Shown here: positions 35,847 to 46,384 of the stretch, piece after piece
Position numbering within the stretch: position 1 is the stretch's first letter
Layout of the letters: every line of letters begins with the position of its first letter
Assembly (NCBI RefSeq): GCF_014898055.3
Contig: NW_023601104.1
Span: forward strand, 48,048,699 to 48,112,698
Origin: Talpa occidentalis
Taxonomy: Eukaryota; Chordata; Mammalia; Eulipotyphla; Talpidae
DNA length: 64,000 nt
Direction of reading: 5' to 3'
Translations under genes and position numbers: made by a program
The notes under the pieces: model-generated
What the model was told of the DNA's origin: nothing
Seen by the model: only the letters and a program-made list of their open reading frames with translations
Databases searched by the model: none

Positions 35847-36507
35847 TTGACTTTTTCCCTGCATATTAATTTTTCATCCTTAGCAAGGAAATGTAGTGAA
35901 ACAGGATTCTTACTTAAAGAATGTAGAATGGAGGTAAGGGGCACAAGTTGACTACTGAGTCCAAATGGAATATAGATTTCATATATGATTTTTCTGGCAT
36001 CTAAATACAGAAGGACAGGGGCCTCTCTGGTGGCACAGGGGTTAGAGTCTCAGTAATGTCAAACTGTCACCAGCCAATATGGCATGAATTCAATCCACGG
36101 CCTGGGAGCTAACCCACGTGGCTCAGCCCTGCTGTCTCCTGTCTTGCCCGCTGCTCTCCTTAGCAGTATACTTCAGTAGATCCACCTGTTCTGCTTCTCA
36201 CTCTGTCTCTGGTGAATCTTCTCACCCCCCACACCTCTGGGTTACATCCCAGTGCTTGTATGCATAAATAAAAATAAATCTTTAAGAATAAATAAATAAT
36301 TACAAAAGGACAATTGGAGTGTATGTTTTAGCTCCAGACCTAAATTTTAAAAGAGAGCAGACAAGGAAGAAGCAAGAAAGAGAAAGTTAGAAAAGTACCA
36401 GGAAATTGAAGTCATCATTGTGGTTTAAACTTGGTCAGTGTCTCATTATAACTAGAGATGGACTGGGAATTCTTTTGTGTCTACAATACAGAGAAACTTC
36501 TCCCATT
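35847..36507. other. Spacer between duplication arms
   Basis: About 660 bp of unique intron plus the SINE at 36018-36300. Not duplicated itself. Confidence 0.8.
36018..36300 (+). mobile_element. tRNA-derived SINE, older type D
   Basis: Target duplications TACAGAAGGACA (36006-36017) and TACAAAAGGACA (36301-36312). Head GGGCCTCTCTGGTGGCACAG followed by GGGTTAGAGTCTCAG. The tail has (AAAT)n, AATCTTTAAG and a further AATAAATAAATAA. Confidence 0.92.
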
Positions 36508-36712
36508 TCCTTCTTTGTCTGTCTGCCAGAGGGAAGTGTGTACTTGAGGGAAGTATCTACCAGAGGGAAGTGATAGGCATCCTGGGCAGTCAGTTCATGT
36601 TAAGGGCAGGCTCTAACTGCAGCTCTGATGTAAGTGGAAAGCATGCAGGATGCTGATTTGTTTGAAAGAGAATTGACAAAATGGACTGTCTCATTCAATT
36701 GAAGCGATCAAA
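36508..36712 (-). repeat. Local duplication arm A, inverted copy
   Basis: Reverse complement of 35432-35639. It starts TTTCCTTCTTTGTCTGTCTG and runs through AAGGGCAGGCTCTAACTGCA to ACTGTCTCATTCAATTGAAG. At its right edge lies ATTAATGC, the inverse of the GCATTAAT unit that borders arm B. Confidence 0.93.
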
Positions 36713-36725
36713 ATTAATGCAAAAG

Positions 36726-36911
36726 GAAGCATTAATAGAAAAATGTGCTAGCCAGTGAAATGTATTGATCAAAGGGGGATAAAATGATATCAGACCTAAT
36801 TCATTAGCAGCAAAAACTAGTGAATTAAAAATATTTTTTCTTGGAAAATAAATAAATTAAAAGTTGGCTAATTGCCACACCTTTATACTATCCCATTTCT
36901 ATCTTGAAACT
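36726..36911 (+). repeat. Local duplication arm B, direct copy
   Basis: Direct copy of 35661-35846. Homology stops at CTTGAAACT; the next bases (TGCAGGAGCATTTCT) are the target of a later SINE insertion. Confidence 0.93.
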
Positions 36912-36925
36912 GCAGGAGCATTTCT

Positions 36926-37211
36926 TTTTCTTTCTTTCTTTTTTTTTTTTTTAAGATTTATTTATTTATACAAGAACTGTGGTACAGGTCAGAGGCACGG
37001 GAGGGTGAGAAAATTCGCCAGAGATGAATGGGGAACAGAACAGGCAGACAGAACAAAGACATTGCTGAGGGGAGCAGTGGGCGAGGCAGAAGAGGTCTGC
37101 CTTGCCATGTGGGCTGCTCCCTGGGCGGCCGGGAATCGAACCTGCGCTGCAGAGGCTGCGGTCAGCTTCACAGGGTGGTGTTCAACCCGCTGCACCACTG
37201 AGGAGGCCCCA
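36926..37211 (-). mobile_element. tRNA-derived SINE, type A
   Basis: Perfect 15-bp target duplication TGCAGGAGCATTTCT at 36911-36925 and 37212-37226. Inserted at the edge of duplication arm B. Body diverged in places (AGAACAAAGACATTGCTGAG). The 128-codon frame at 36864-37250 is SINE plus flank. Confidence 0.94.
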
Positions 37212-38104
37212 TGCAGGAGCATTTCTAACTTTTTCACTCTTTTACCTTGATAGACTTTAAAGAATAACCTATAATGATTTAAAGTCTTGAATGAGGGTAG
37301 TTATAAAAGGTAGGGACTTACCTTCTGTAGTGATAGTTAAGGGACCTTGATAAGGTTCTCATAGAATTACTTGGCCTCAGGAGAGCTTCTTAGAGATGTG
37401 GTCCCTTTTGCATCAGCAAGGGCTTCCTCTGTCTCCTCAGGTGCAAAGGGGAAATTACTAGGAAGAGCCAGATATCAGAAGCCTGCTGGGCCTGTTCAAG
37501 TTCCAAAATGATTTAAACATATTTTGAGCAAATTATGAGAAGAGTTATAGATTTATTGGGATTTCATAGAATTATGACCCCATTTCGTATTTAGACAAAT
37601 ACTGTATCTAATTGATTTTAAGATACATATATTTCAAATTTTAACATCTGTGAAATTGGAGTGCATTTTATAATCAATAGTATCTTAGCTTTGTGCCAGT
37701 TATTAACTTTTTTCCTCTGGTGCATATTAACTAATGGTGTATTTTCTAATCTGATGTTTTCTATTTTATGAGGTACAATAATTATTTTGTTGTGACTACT
37801 TTTATGCTGATTGAATTGTATTTTCACCTATTTCATAGTCACTGCAGAGTGATTCAGTTTCATTCATTTTGATCAGGTTTTTAATTATTTTTATTGTTGA
37901 AAGACTTAAATTTCTGGTGTCAGTTTTAGCAACCTGTTCATCATCTTATATCCTGTGCCGGCCTCTCCTCCCCCTCCAGTAACTTAATCTTTCCCCTTGT
38001 TACTTACCCAGAGATTGCCATCTTATTCTTCCTAACATAACTCTCATGATGTCAGTAATTTCAAGAACTAACATTGTCTCCCTATTACTTTTTAAAGCAA
38101 TTTA

Positions 38105-38374
38105 TGGGGCCTCCCTGGTGGTGCAGCGGGTTGAGCGCCTCGCTGTGAAGCTGTCCACAGCCTCTGCAGTGTGGGTTCAATCCCTGCCAGCCGGCAAGAA
38201 TCCCACATGGCTTGGCAGACCTCTCCTGTCTCGCTCACTGCTCCCCTCAGCAGTGTATTTCTGTCGTCTGCCCATTCTGCTCCCTACTCTGTCTCTGGTG
38301 AATCCTCTCACCCTCCTGTGCCTCTGGCTTGTACCCCAGCGCTTGTATAAAAATAAATAAATCCTTAAAAAAAA
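38105..38374 (+). mobile_element. tRNA-derived SINE, type A
   Basis: Perfect target duplication TAAAGCAATTTA (38093-38104; 38375-38386). Head GGGGCCTCCCTGGTGGTGCA, B-box-like GGGTTCAATCCC, tail AAAAATAAATAAATCCTT plus poly(A). Confidence 0.94.
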
Positions 38375-38446
38375 TAAAGCAATTTACCCTCTGACTTTCA
38401 TTCTCTCAGTGGTTAGATTTTGTAAATTAAAAAGGCATGAAGCCTG

Positions 38447-38692
38447 CTCAGCGAAATAAGCCAAAAAGAAAAAGAAAAATACCGGATGGTCTCACTCATA
38501 GCAGGAATCTAGAAAACTTAAATAAGGGACCAGGAAAATGAATATAAGAAAGTGAAAATCAAAATCAACAAAAAAACTATGAACCAGAGACACTTTTTGG
38601 GGGGTGGGGGGCGGGAGGGGAAGGATTGGGGTCAGAATGGGGCGTTTGCAATTGTATGGGGGAATATAAAAATAAAATTTATTATAAAAAAA
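38447..38692 (+). mobile_element. 5'-truncated L1 3' end with 17-bp target duplication
   Basis: Flanked by AAAAAGGCATGAAGCCT at 38430-38446 and 38693-38709. The insert starts GCTCAGCGAAATAAGCC at the very end of ORF2. It carries the 3' UTR ACCGGATGGTCTCACTCATA, ACTATGAACCAGAGACAC, a G-rich run and an A-rich tail, closely matching the L1 at 57.5-60.2 kb. Same subfamily, young. Confidence 0.93.
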
Positions 38693-39059
38693 AAAAAGGC
38701 ATGAAGCCTACTTCTGTGTACACTTTTGGTTCCTGTGAACCTTATTGAATTAAAAAAATTGTCATTATGTGATCATTCAAAGGTTGAAAACAGCGCTATA
38801 CTAATTTACAGTCATAGGTGTTTGTGTGTGTTTAATACTTATTTCAGGTAATATTGTTAAACTTTATATTGATTAAAAGCCAACAAAAATAAATGACTCA
38901 TGGAGAACTAAAATATCATTTTTAAAAAAATATCATTTAAAAATATCATTTTAAAAAATTTTCATTGAATTTTTTATTTTTTGGAAGCATTTTTAAATGT
39001 TTCCCCTTTTTTCAAAAAAATGAATGCAATGAAAAATTCTTACTCTATTTAAAAAAAAA

Positions 39060-39545
39060 TATGATTCAGGAACAGCCAGATGGGGAAAAAAAAAACAAAC
39101 AAACAGAGGGCAAGATAAGTGGGAAAGGTTGTGGAGCTTTCATGCCCTCTGCAAGTATGCTCTCCCCAAGTCTCCAAACTGTTCACCAACCTGGAAACTC
39201 TGTGAACCCCATCTTTTTGGGTTTTATGGTGGCTTTATCACAACGGCAGAACTGATTAAATCACTGGTCATTGACAGTCAGTTCAACCCTCAACCCCTTC
39301 ACTCTTCCCAGAGGTGGAGGGATGAGTCTGAAAGTTCCAATCTCTCCTATCACAGGGTTGGTTCCCTTGGCAACCAGCTCTCATCCTTTAGTAACCTAGG
39401 GGCATTCCAAAAGTCAGTCATTAACATAACAAAAATGCCTTTATCTCTCTTAACACTTAGGAAACTTCAGGGGTTTTAGAAGCTTTGTGCCAGAAATGGG
39501 ACGGAAGATCAAATGTATTTTTTTTTAAATCACAATATCACAACT
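39060..39545 (+). mobile_element. LTR-like ancient repeat (name unresolved)
   Basis: Order of landmarks GGAGCTTTCATGCCCTCTGC, TTCACCAACCTGGAAACTCT, TTTTGGGTTTTATGGTGGCT, GGTTCCCTTGGCAACCAGCT, GGGTTTTAGAAGCTTTGTGC then CCAGAAATGGGAC. I recognise these as a dispersed mammalian LTR-type repeat. Frames at 38965-39479 are inside it. Confidence 0.45.
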
Positions 39546-40059
39546 ACCTACCCTAATTCCATTTTAGAATGGATTTATATCTACTTTCTCCTTTCTTATT
39601 CTTAGGCTGCTGGGTGCTGCTAGAGAACTCCTTTTAATCAGCACTATAAATGAATGATTTCTAGTATTGATTGAATCCTGTTGCCCAGTAATTCTTAGGA
39701 AGTTTTTGCTTCTATTCTTTTTTTTCTCTTAGAAAACTGCTATCCTAGACAGACCTCTATGGCATTCTTTACAGGAACTATTTTAAAATATGCTTTGTTA
39801 TTCTGATGACTTCTATGCTTCAACTTCCCTCTGGACTTTTATTGAATGATCCCCATTTTTTTCTTTTTGCTTCACAAAGAAAATTAAATTTATATGATAA
39901 AAATCTCAACTTCCATCTAGCCATCTTACAAACCTACCTGTATCTGATCTTATTCTCACCCTATTTCCTTTGACTCTTTCATTTTACTAACTCTTTCCCA
40001 TCAACTTTTTAAACATATATTTGACAGACAGTATTGACTATGTAAAAGTCATTCCCAAT

Positions 40060-40440
40060 CCTGTCTCCCTTATTACCTCAAAATAGAGTTTGGAAAGTCA
40101 ATTTCTCAACATCTTTTGTAGTTAAGAGTAAAGATATGGACCAGTTTTAGCCAGTGAGATATAAGGGAAAGTCTAATGGGACCTCTAGGTAAGGTGTTTG
40201 CTTCTGAACAGGTGGACAAGATTTATTCATCCCTTTCTTTTTATTGGGACTGTATTGTGAGGATGCCATCTTGTGACAGAATAGGAAGATAAAAAGAGTC
40301 TTGGTCTTTGGTGACATCTCTGATTCTAAAAAACCCTACAGTTTTGTCTACTTTCAGACTTTTTGTTATGTAAACAATATATACCTTAATGGTGTAAGCA
40401 TTGCTAGATTTTCTGTTACTTGCAGCTGAAGCATGGGTAA
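40060..40440 (+). mobile_element. Ancient LTR-like repeat (name unresolved)
   Basis: Landmarks in order: TTAGCCAGTGAGATATAAGG, GATGCCATCTTGTGACAGAA, TTTCAGACTTTTTGTTATGT and TTTCTGTTACTTGCAGCTGA. This is the layout of a common old mammalian LTR whose name I cannot fix. Confidence 0.4.
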
Positions 40441-40494
40441 GTTCTCATGTGTAAGTTTCTCCCGAAGAGTGAAAACAAAAACAAGCAACTCTGT

Positions 40495-40760
40495 TTTGAC
40501 TCTATTCTGTAGTATCTCGTCTTTCAGGTCTTAACTTATGTGTCACCTCCTTTGGGAAAGCCTTCTTTGATAACTCCCTCCTCCATACTAACCTCTTATG
40601 TGCTTGCAGTGCCTTAACAGGGCCATATTTCTTGTCTCAGACTTTGTACAGGCTGCTCTCTTGACCTTCCATCTCTTCCATTTCTCTACTCTTGTGCTGT
40701 TTACTCCTCTGAGAACCTATATTTTCTGTGTTGGGGCTGTGTTTCCCCCCATGACAACTA
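40495..40760 (+). mobile_element. L2 fragment
   Basis: Conserved L2 3' region: TTTCAGGTCTTAACTTATGT, GTCACCTCCTTTGGGAAAGC then CTTCTTTGATAACTCC, and TGAGAACC further on. The 62-codon frame at 40598-40786 lies here. Confidence 0.65.
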
Positions 40761-41379
40761 CCTTCTTTTCACTTTGTGAAATTTGAAGCAATTCTGTTGC
40801 ATTCTTGTGTTTTAGAAACAGAGTTTTTAACTATTTGCTTTTAATATGTGTCTTCTTCCCCCTTAGCCCAGGCCTTAAAAGAAAAAACAAAAAACTTTAA
40901 ACCTGTTCTTTAGCTTTATGCTTCTCTAAGCAAGCTGACATTGCCTAACTTGATAATTGATTATGTGCCAGAAGTCAGCTGATGTTGTTTGTTTAAAAAA
41001 AAAAAAAAAAAGGCATTTGCAGCTTTCAGCCTTAGCCACTGAACCTGACAAGTTCTGACATCTCTTCTCTTGGCTGCCTCTCACTTCTTTTTCGGTTTCC
41101 ATGGAAATGGACATCAGATCATAGAAACATAGTAAGATACTGATGGCTAATTGCTGCTGCAGATTTCTAAATTCTCTTTATCTGTAAAGTGATTATTGTA
41201 GTAACTCTTGTCCACTATGTAGCATGTTGTAGTTAGCCAAATATCTAAGGCGTTTCTAGATTTGAGAGCTAGCTGATATATACCAACTGATACTAACTAG
41301 TTACTAAAATGTATTTCCTGTTTCACCTCTCAGGGAAAATATATTTTAATTTAAGAACTGTAATCATGTTAGAGAGGAG

Positions 41380-41470
41380 CACTAGATTTCAAACCATTAG
41401 ACCTGGCACTAGACTCAAATCTGCTACTGTCTTATCTCATTCAGTTTTGTTATACTTATTGAATGAGCCC
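41380..41470 (+). mobile_element. MIR trace
   Basis: GACTCAAATCTGCTACTGTC in an MIR-like setting; short and diverged. Confidence 0.4.
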
Positions 41471-41710
41471 ATTGTTTCTGCTTAGCTCTGGGATTTGTTT
41501 ACAAGTGTCCTAGAGAAAAAAAACCTGCCTCTGCTAATGTATTTTAATAGGAAACACAGAAATAAGACATAACTAATTTTAAAGAAATCAAGCCAGGTCT
41601 CTAAACACCTAATATGGAAAAATGCTTTTAATTCCAGTCCTTTATTTTCTATTTGTGTAAAATGATCAGAAGAAGGCTTGTCATATGATAAATGAAATTA
41701 TGAGTCAGTT

Positions 41711-41712
<2 letters not shown>

Positions 41713-41760
<48 letters not shown>

Positions 41761-41762
41761 TT
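41713..41762. repeat. (CT)n microsatellite
   Basis: About 50 bp of CT dinucleotides with one TTCT interruption, in unique intron. Confidence 0.97.
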
Positions 41763-42826
41763 TTGCACATGTGACTTCCTTAGACAAATACCAACTATTA
41801 CATGGCACAGTAAAATGATTAAAATTCTTGCTGAAAAATTCCCTTCATTTCCTCACTAATGAAGAAAGTTATTAAATTGCTTATCTAATTTGTGTTTTAT
41901 TCACATCCAGCATGTAGGAAAACTTGACATAGCTATATACCTCTATAATAGGCTCATCTATATAGGTGGAAATTTAGAACTTGGAAAGCTGGACATTGCT
42001 AAATGCAAAAGGAATTGGTATACACACATAAAAAAATTAGTATTTGTTGAGCCACTTCTTCAGCATGTAGTATCTGCTCTCTATCAAATGAACTTGGGTA
42101 ATTAATTATGAGCAGAATAAATATAGTCTTTTGTATGACTATACAGAATAAAACACAAATTTATGCCAAACTCCCATTTGTAGTTGCATGTATACAGATA
42201 TGAACTATACAGAGAACATTAAATAAAGAGGGAAATAATCCACTTACTACTTTGTAATTGTGGTAAAATTTTCTAAAGGAAAAATATTGGCTTATTCAAT
42301 TTGCTGTGAATTTAGTATTCCATAATGAACCTGCAGTAGACTTGGGGTCTGGTCCTGTCAAATTCTCTGTGATGTAGCTGAAGGCTTCATTGGACTTACA
42401 GTAGTTTAGGAAAAATCTTGTTTTTGTAAAAAAAAATATTTTATGCTTTTAATATAATTAGACAATCAGAAAAAAAAATTTCAAGAGAAAATTAATGACT
42501 CCACTATTGAAGTAAACTTCTGTTGGCTTCTTGGCATGTTCCATCATTTTTTGAAAGGTGTGTCAATACATAAGGCAAAATTGGGATAATGCAATGTGTG
42601 TTGCTTTGTAGCTTACTTATTTCATTTATCATATGATAGACATTTTACTCTGCTATTGCGTGTTCTTTTAAAATGATTTTAATAAATTATACTATCTTAA
42701 ATGATTATTTAAATTGTAAACTTTTAAGCTATTTATGGATGTTAGATTGTTTTCTTACATGCAACTTTGAGCAGGAAGTCTAAAACTTTCTTTGTCCCTT
42801 CCATCAGTGTGGAAAGTACCTAGATT

Positions 42827-43142
42827 TTTTTTTTTTTTTTTTTTTAGAGGCATGTTTTTATTTATTTATTATATTTGCTTGTTTGTTTTGTTTATACATG
42901 CACTGGGTACAGTCAGAAGCGCGGGAGGGTGAGAGAATTCACCAGAGCCAGAGTGGGGAGCAGAGCAGGCAGAAGGACTGAAGTACACTGCTGAGGGGAG
43001 CAGCGGGCAGCAGGAGAGGTCTGCGTGCCATGTGGGACCCTCCTCCAGTGGCCGGGGAGCAGCTGGGGATCGAACCGGCGCCGCAGAGGCCGCGGGCAGC
43101 TTCGCAACCCAGCGCTCAACCGCTGCGCCACCGGGGAGGCCC
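42827..43142 (-). mobile_element. tRNA-derived SINE, young type B with extended tail
   Basis: Perfect 15-bp target duplication GAAAGTACCTAGATT at 42812-42826 and 43143-43157. CpG-rich head and body. The tail ends TATACATGC side with (CAAA)n, (TAAA)n and the extra CATGCCTCTA seen in the 10.8 kb copy, then about 20 T on the plus strand. Confidence 0.94.
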
Positions 43143-43325
43143 GAAAGTACCTAGATTATCAGTTTTTCTAGTCTGCTGCTTCAGGAGCTTTTATTTTGAT
43201 TTTATCCTTGTCTACCATATCTCCTAGTTTTCAAAACCCCACTCATTTTATCTCCAATATATCTCTTGAATTTGTTCTTTCACCTTTGTTCTCACTATTT
43301 ATACTGTAATTTCAAGTTTTCAGGC

Positions 43326-43398
43326 CTGTCTCCCATCCAGGAATGGAGCCCAGGCTGCAGGGGCAGTGCTGATTCCCAGCCACTAGACCACCACGGCC
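43326..43398 (-). other. tRNA-Glu-like segment at the LTR edge
   Basis: On the minus strand GTGGTGGTCTAGTGGCTGGG begins a 73-nt stretch that follows tRNA-Glu(CTC): A-box TGGTCTAGTGG exact, anticodon-arm region CAGCACTGCCCC, B-box degraded to GGCTCCATTCC. The acceptor arms no longer pair well. Not a functional tRNA gene as it stands. Confidence 0.6.
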
Positions 43399-43957
43399 TG
43401 GTGTCTCATGAAGCCGCAGCAGGAACTTGCCTGACCCTCAGGCCAGCAAGTGAAAAGAGGCAGATTTGCTTAGAGATAGAAGAAGTTTATTGAGGAGAAA
43501 AGGAACAGAAATAAAGTGGGACTCCCAGGCCATGGAACCAAGCCATGGAGGGGCAAGGGAGCCAAAGCAGAACCCCAGGGAATATTCACCTTCTTTCCCT
43601 AATGATTCCAAAGCACCATCAGTCTCTTTGTGATTGGTTAGTTCTTGGTGTCCTCACTCACTGTCTTATTGTCTCTATGCCCAGAACTAAGTCTCTGTGT
43701 CCCAACCCTTATCTTAGCAGACTTGTCTTTATTGCCCCTGTCCAGGAATGTCTGCTGTCCCTGGTCCTGGGGTGTTTGATTAACCCCCTTTGGAAGTTGT
43801 TGCCCTGATCTATGTAGCTTCCCTTATTCCTTTTGTTTTCCTTATCTCAGAAGCCTCTTTACCTCTCTCCAGGCCCCTGCCTGCACTGTCCCTGACTGCT
43901 TAATTATCCCTAACTTGCCCTCAGACTCACTATGATTGTAATAGTCTGCCTTCATCA
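43327..43957 (-). mobile_element. Solo LTR of an ERV1-like endogenous retrovirus
   Basis: The minus strand reads about 630 bp with an ERV-like layout: U3 from near TGATGAAGGCAGACTATTAC, then CCCACTTTATTTCTG, the poly(A) signal and R region CTCAATAAACTTCTTC (43474-43491 on the plus strand). It continues with a U5-like part ending in the tRNA-Glu-like segment and GGAGACA. No viral gene or second LTR is visible. No clear target duplication, so the exact ends are inferred. The frames at 43266-43808 are inside it. Confidence 0.6.
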
Positions 43958-44175
43958 CCTATCTCAGAGCATGTAGTGGTCTCTTATGTATCTGGTCTTC
44001 CTGCCTTTGGCATCTTCTTTCAATGTATTACTCTTGGTTAAAGTTATCTTTCTAAGGCATAGATTTGGTGAAATAATCCCTAGATTTAAAGTTTTTGATA
44101 ATTTTCCATTGTCTTCTATATAAAGTTGATTCCCTAGACTGGTATTCAAAGGTATTCATAATGTCTAACACTTTC

Positions 44176-44447
44176 TTTAAAAAAAGGTTTATTTATTTAT
44201 GCATACAAGAACTGGGGTATAGGCTAGAGGTGTGGGGGGGTGGTGAGAGGATTCATCAGCGACAGAGTGGGGAACAGAACAGGCAGACTGACTGAAATAC
44301 ACTGCTGAGGGGATCAGTGGGCAAATTGGGAAAGGTCTGCTGCACCATGTGGGTATCTCCCATGCTGGGGATCGAACCTTGTGCTGCAGTGGCTGTGGAC
44401 AGCTTCATAGGTTGCTTCTTAACCCCTTGTGCCACCAGGGAGGTCCT
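44176..44447 (-). mobile_element. tRNA-derived SINE, type C
   Basis: Target duplications TGTCTAACACTTTC (44162-44175) and TGTCTAACACTTTT (44448-44461). The head has the type C TTCATAGGTTGCTTCTTAAC. Inserted in L2. Confidence 0.93.
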
Positions 44448-44588
44448 TGTCTAACACTTTTAACCTCATTTCTCTCTTCTTCACACACTCCAGTTATTCC
44501 ACGCAGCCTTCCCTGATCACATCAAAGTGTTTCCTCACCCCTTTATATAGTTTGGGTCCTTTCCTTTGCTTAAAATGTATACCTCCAT

Positions 44589-44760
44589 GGGGCCTCCCCA
44601 GTGGTTCAGCGGGTTGAGTGCAGCACTTTGAAGCTATCCACAGCCTCTGCAGCACAGGTTTGCTTCCTGGCCAGCCAGTGAGATACCCACATAGCACGGC
44701 AGACCTCTCCTGTCTCTCCCGCTGCTCCACTCAAATAAATCTTTAAAAAAAAAAAAAAAG
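44589..44760 (+). mobile_element. tRNA-derived SINE, half-length form with tail
   Basis: Head GGGGCCTCCCCAGTGGTTCA to CCCGCTGCTCCACTCA, then directly the normal 3' end AATAAATCTTTAAAA and poly(A). About 100 bp of the second half of the body is missing. Flanks TATACCTCCA (44578) and GATACCTCCA (44761). Confidence 0.92.
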
Positions 44761-44832
44761 GATACCTCCAACCTCTGGTAATTCCTTACTCCCTTTTCAA
44801 GTCTTCATCTCAAATATTGCTTATCTTTTAAA

Positions 44833-45030
44833 GCTCTGCTGCTCAGTACAGTAACCATCTGTTACATGTAGCTCTAAAATTAAAATTAATTAAAAAATTT
44901 AGTTTCTCTGTCATACTGGCCATATTTCAAGTGCTCAGTAGCCACATATGACTAGTGGTTATTATATTGGGCAGCATATATTATAGAATATTTTCATCAC
45001 TGCAGAAACTTCTGTTGGATATCACTGCTA
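44833..45030 (-). mobile_element. hAT-Charlie MITE (MER3-like)
   Basis: Plus strand shows AGCCACATATGACTAGTGGT, then TATATTGGGCAGC and CATCACTGCAGAAACTTCTG ending TTGGATATCACTGC. This is the reverse of a well-known MITE beginning CAGCGCTGTCCAATAGAA. Name from memory. Confidence 0.6.
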
Positions 45031-45529
45031 AAATAATTGATTTCCTCCTCAGGGCTCCCATAACTCTTATTTTAAAAGTCCTTGAATTCCTTTATGTAGT
45101 TAGGTGTTCTTTCATCTCTAGCACCTAGAATCGGTACATGGCATTTAGCTGAATTACAAGATGTGTTGACTGAATGAACAGATATTTAAAAAAATGATGT
45201 TAGTTGTTGGGAGTTATATGAAAAATTACAACATTAGAGTTCTTTCAAGTCTAGAGAAACACTAATTCCCTTTTGTAAAGTGCATGGTTATTAATTTTGT
45301 TTCATCAGTGACTCACATAGCGTTAGACAAAATGCTGTTTTTCTGATTCTTTTACCATTGGGGAATTAGGTTTGTTTCCCTTATATACTTAATATAAGGC
45401 CAACATTTTCTGAATATGTGGCAGGCTGTGGACATTGCACAACAATATAAAGCATTTAATGGTAGGTTTCACACTATTGTCTGAGTTTTTCCCATAACCT
45501 ACCAGAACAGACATTCAGGGCTCCTTTAT

Positions 45530-45650
45530 TTTATTTCATTTTCATAATATTTTTATGAGGTGAATTAATTTTTTTCCTTTTTTGCAGATGAACAGAGGCA
45601 TAGAGAAGCTAAGTAGCTAGCTTAAGTGTCCATACAACTGGGAAGACGCT
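45530..45650 (+). mobile_element. MIR core fragment
   Basis: TTTTTGCAGATGAACAGAGG then CATAGAGAAGCTAAGTAGC follows the MIR core (cagatgaggaaactgaggc...gagaggttaag). Confidence 0.55.
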
Positions 45651-45820
45651 CTTCTATTTATACCTCAGTTGCCTTACAAGCCTCATTTGAATTGTTAATA
45701 CATCCAATGATTCTGGGTAGCTTTGGTCATTCATTATTTTGTAATTGTTTTTGGCCAGAGTATGCCTAGGTTTTTGTTTTGATAAGATATTAAAGAAGGA
45801 AATTACAATGCCCCATTCTT

Positions 45821-45840
45821 TTTTTTTTTTTTTTTAAGAT

Positions 45841-45871
<31 letters not shown>

Positions 45872-46123
45872 TACAATTCTGACTGGGTACAGTCAGAAGC
45901 GCGGGAGGGCGAGAGAATTCACCAGAGCCAGAGCGGGGAGCAGAGCAGGCATAGGGACCGAAGTACACTGCTGAGGGGAGCAGCGGGCGGCAGGAGAGGT
46001 CTACGCGCCATGCGGGACCCTCCTTCAGTGGCCCGGGAGCAGCCGGGGATGGAACCGGCGCCGCAGAGGCTGCGGGCAGCTTCGCAACCCTGCGCTCAAC
46101 CGCTGCGCCACCGGGGAAGCCCT
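45821..46123 (-). mobile_element. tRNA-derived SINE, young type B
   Basis: Perfect 14-bp target duplication AATGCCCCATTCTT (45807-45820; 46124-46137). CpG-rich and nearly identical in body to the 10.8 and 42.8 kb copies. The tail is a long (TTTA)n without the extra CATGCCTCTA end. Confidence 0.94.
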
Positions 46124-46384
46124 AATGCCCCATTCTTAACCTCTCAACGTTATGTGAGTGACTGCTATAATCTGGGACGGGTACTGAGTTTGGGGCTAAT
46201 GGAATCTAACCAAATCAGGTCAGACAAAACCATAAATTCTATAAGTAGAATTCCAGGAGCCTTTTGGAGGCACTTAATTACTTTATGAATTAAAATTATC
46301 ATCTTATGCCACTGACTCTCTTGCTAGTGTTCAGACACTTCCCCACACCTATTAGCAGCATTTAAAAAAATCACACGTAAAGTG

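Larger units (their letters stand above)
43985..44835 (+). mobile_element. L2 copy split by two SINEs
   Basis: L2 layout in order: GATTTGGTGAAATAATCCCT, TTTCCATTGTCTTCTATATA, TTCAAAGGTATTCATAATGT, (SINE), ACCTCATTTCTCTCTTCTTC, TTCCTTTGCTTAAAATGTAT, (SINE), ACCTCTGGTAATTCCTTACT then TTTTCAAGTCTTCATCTC. Orientation plus. Confidence 0.7.

Noticed and set aside
43326..43398. Functional tRNA-Glu gene
   Set aside because: The B-box is degraded, the acceptor stem does not pair, and it lies at an LTR edge, so it is treated as a tRNA-like segment only.
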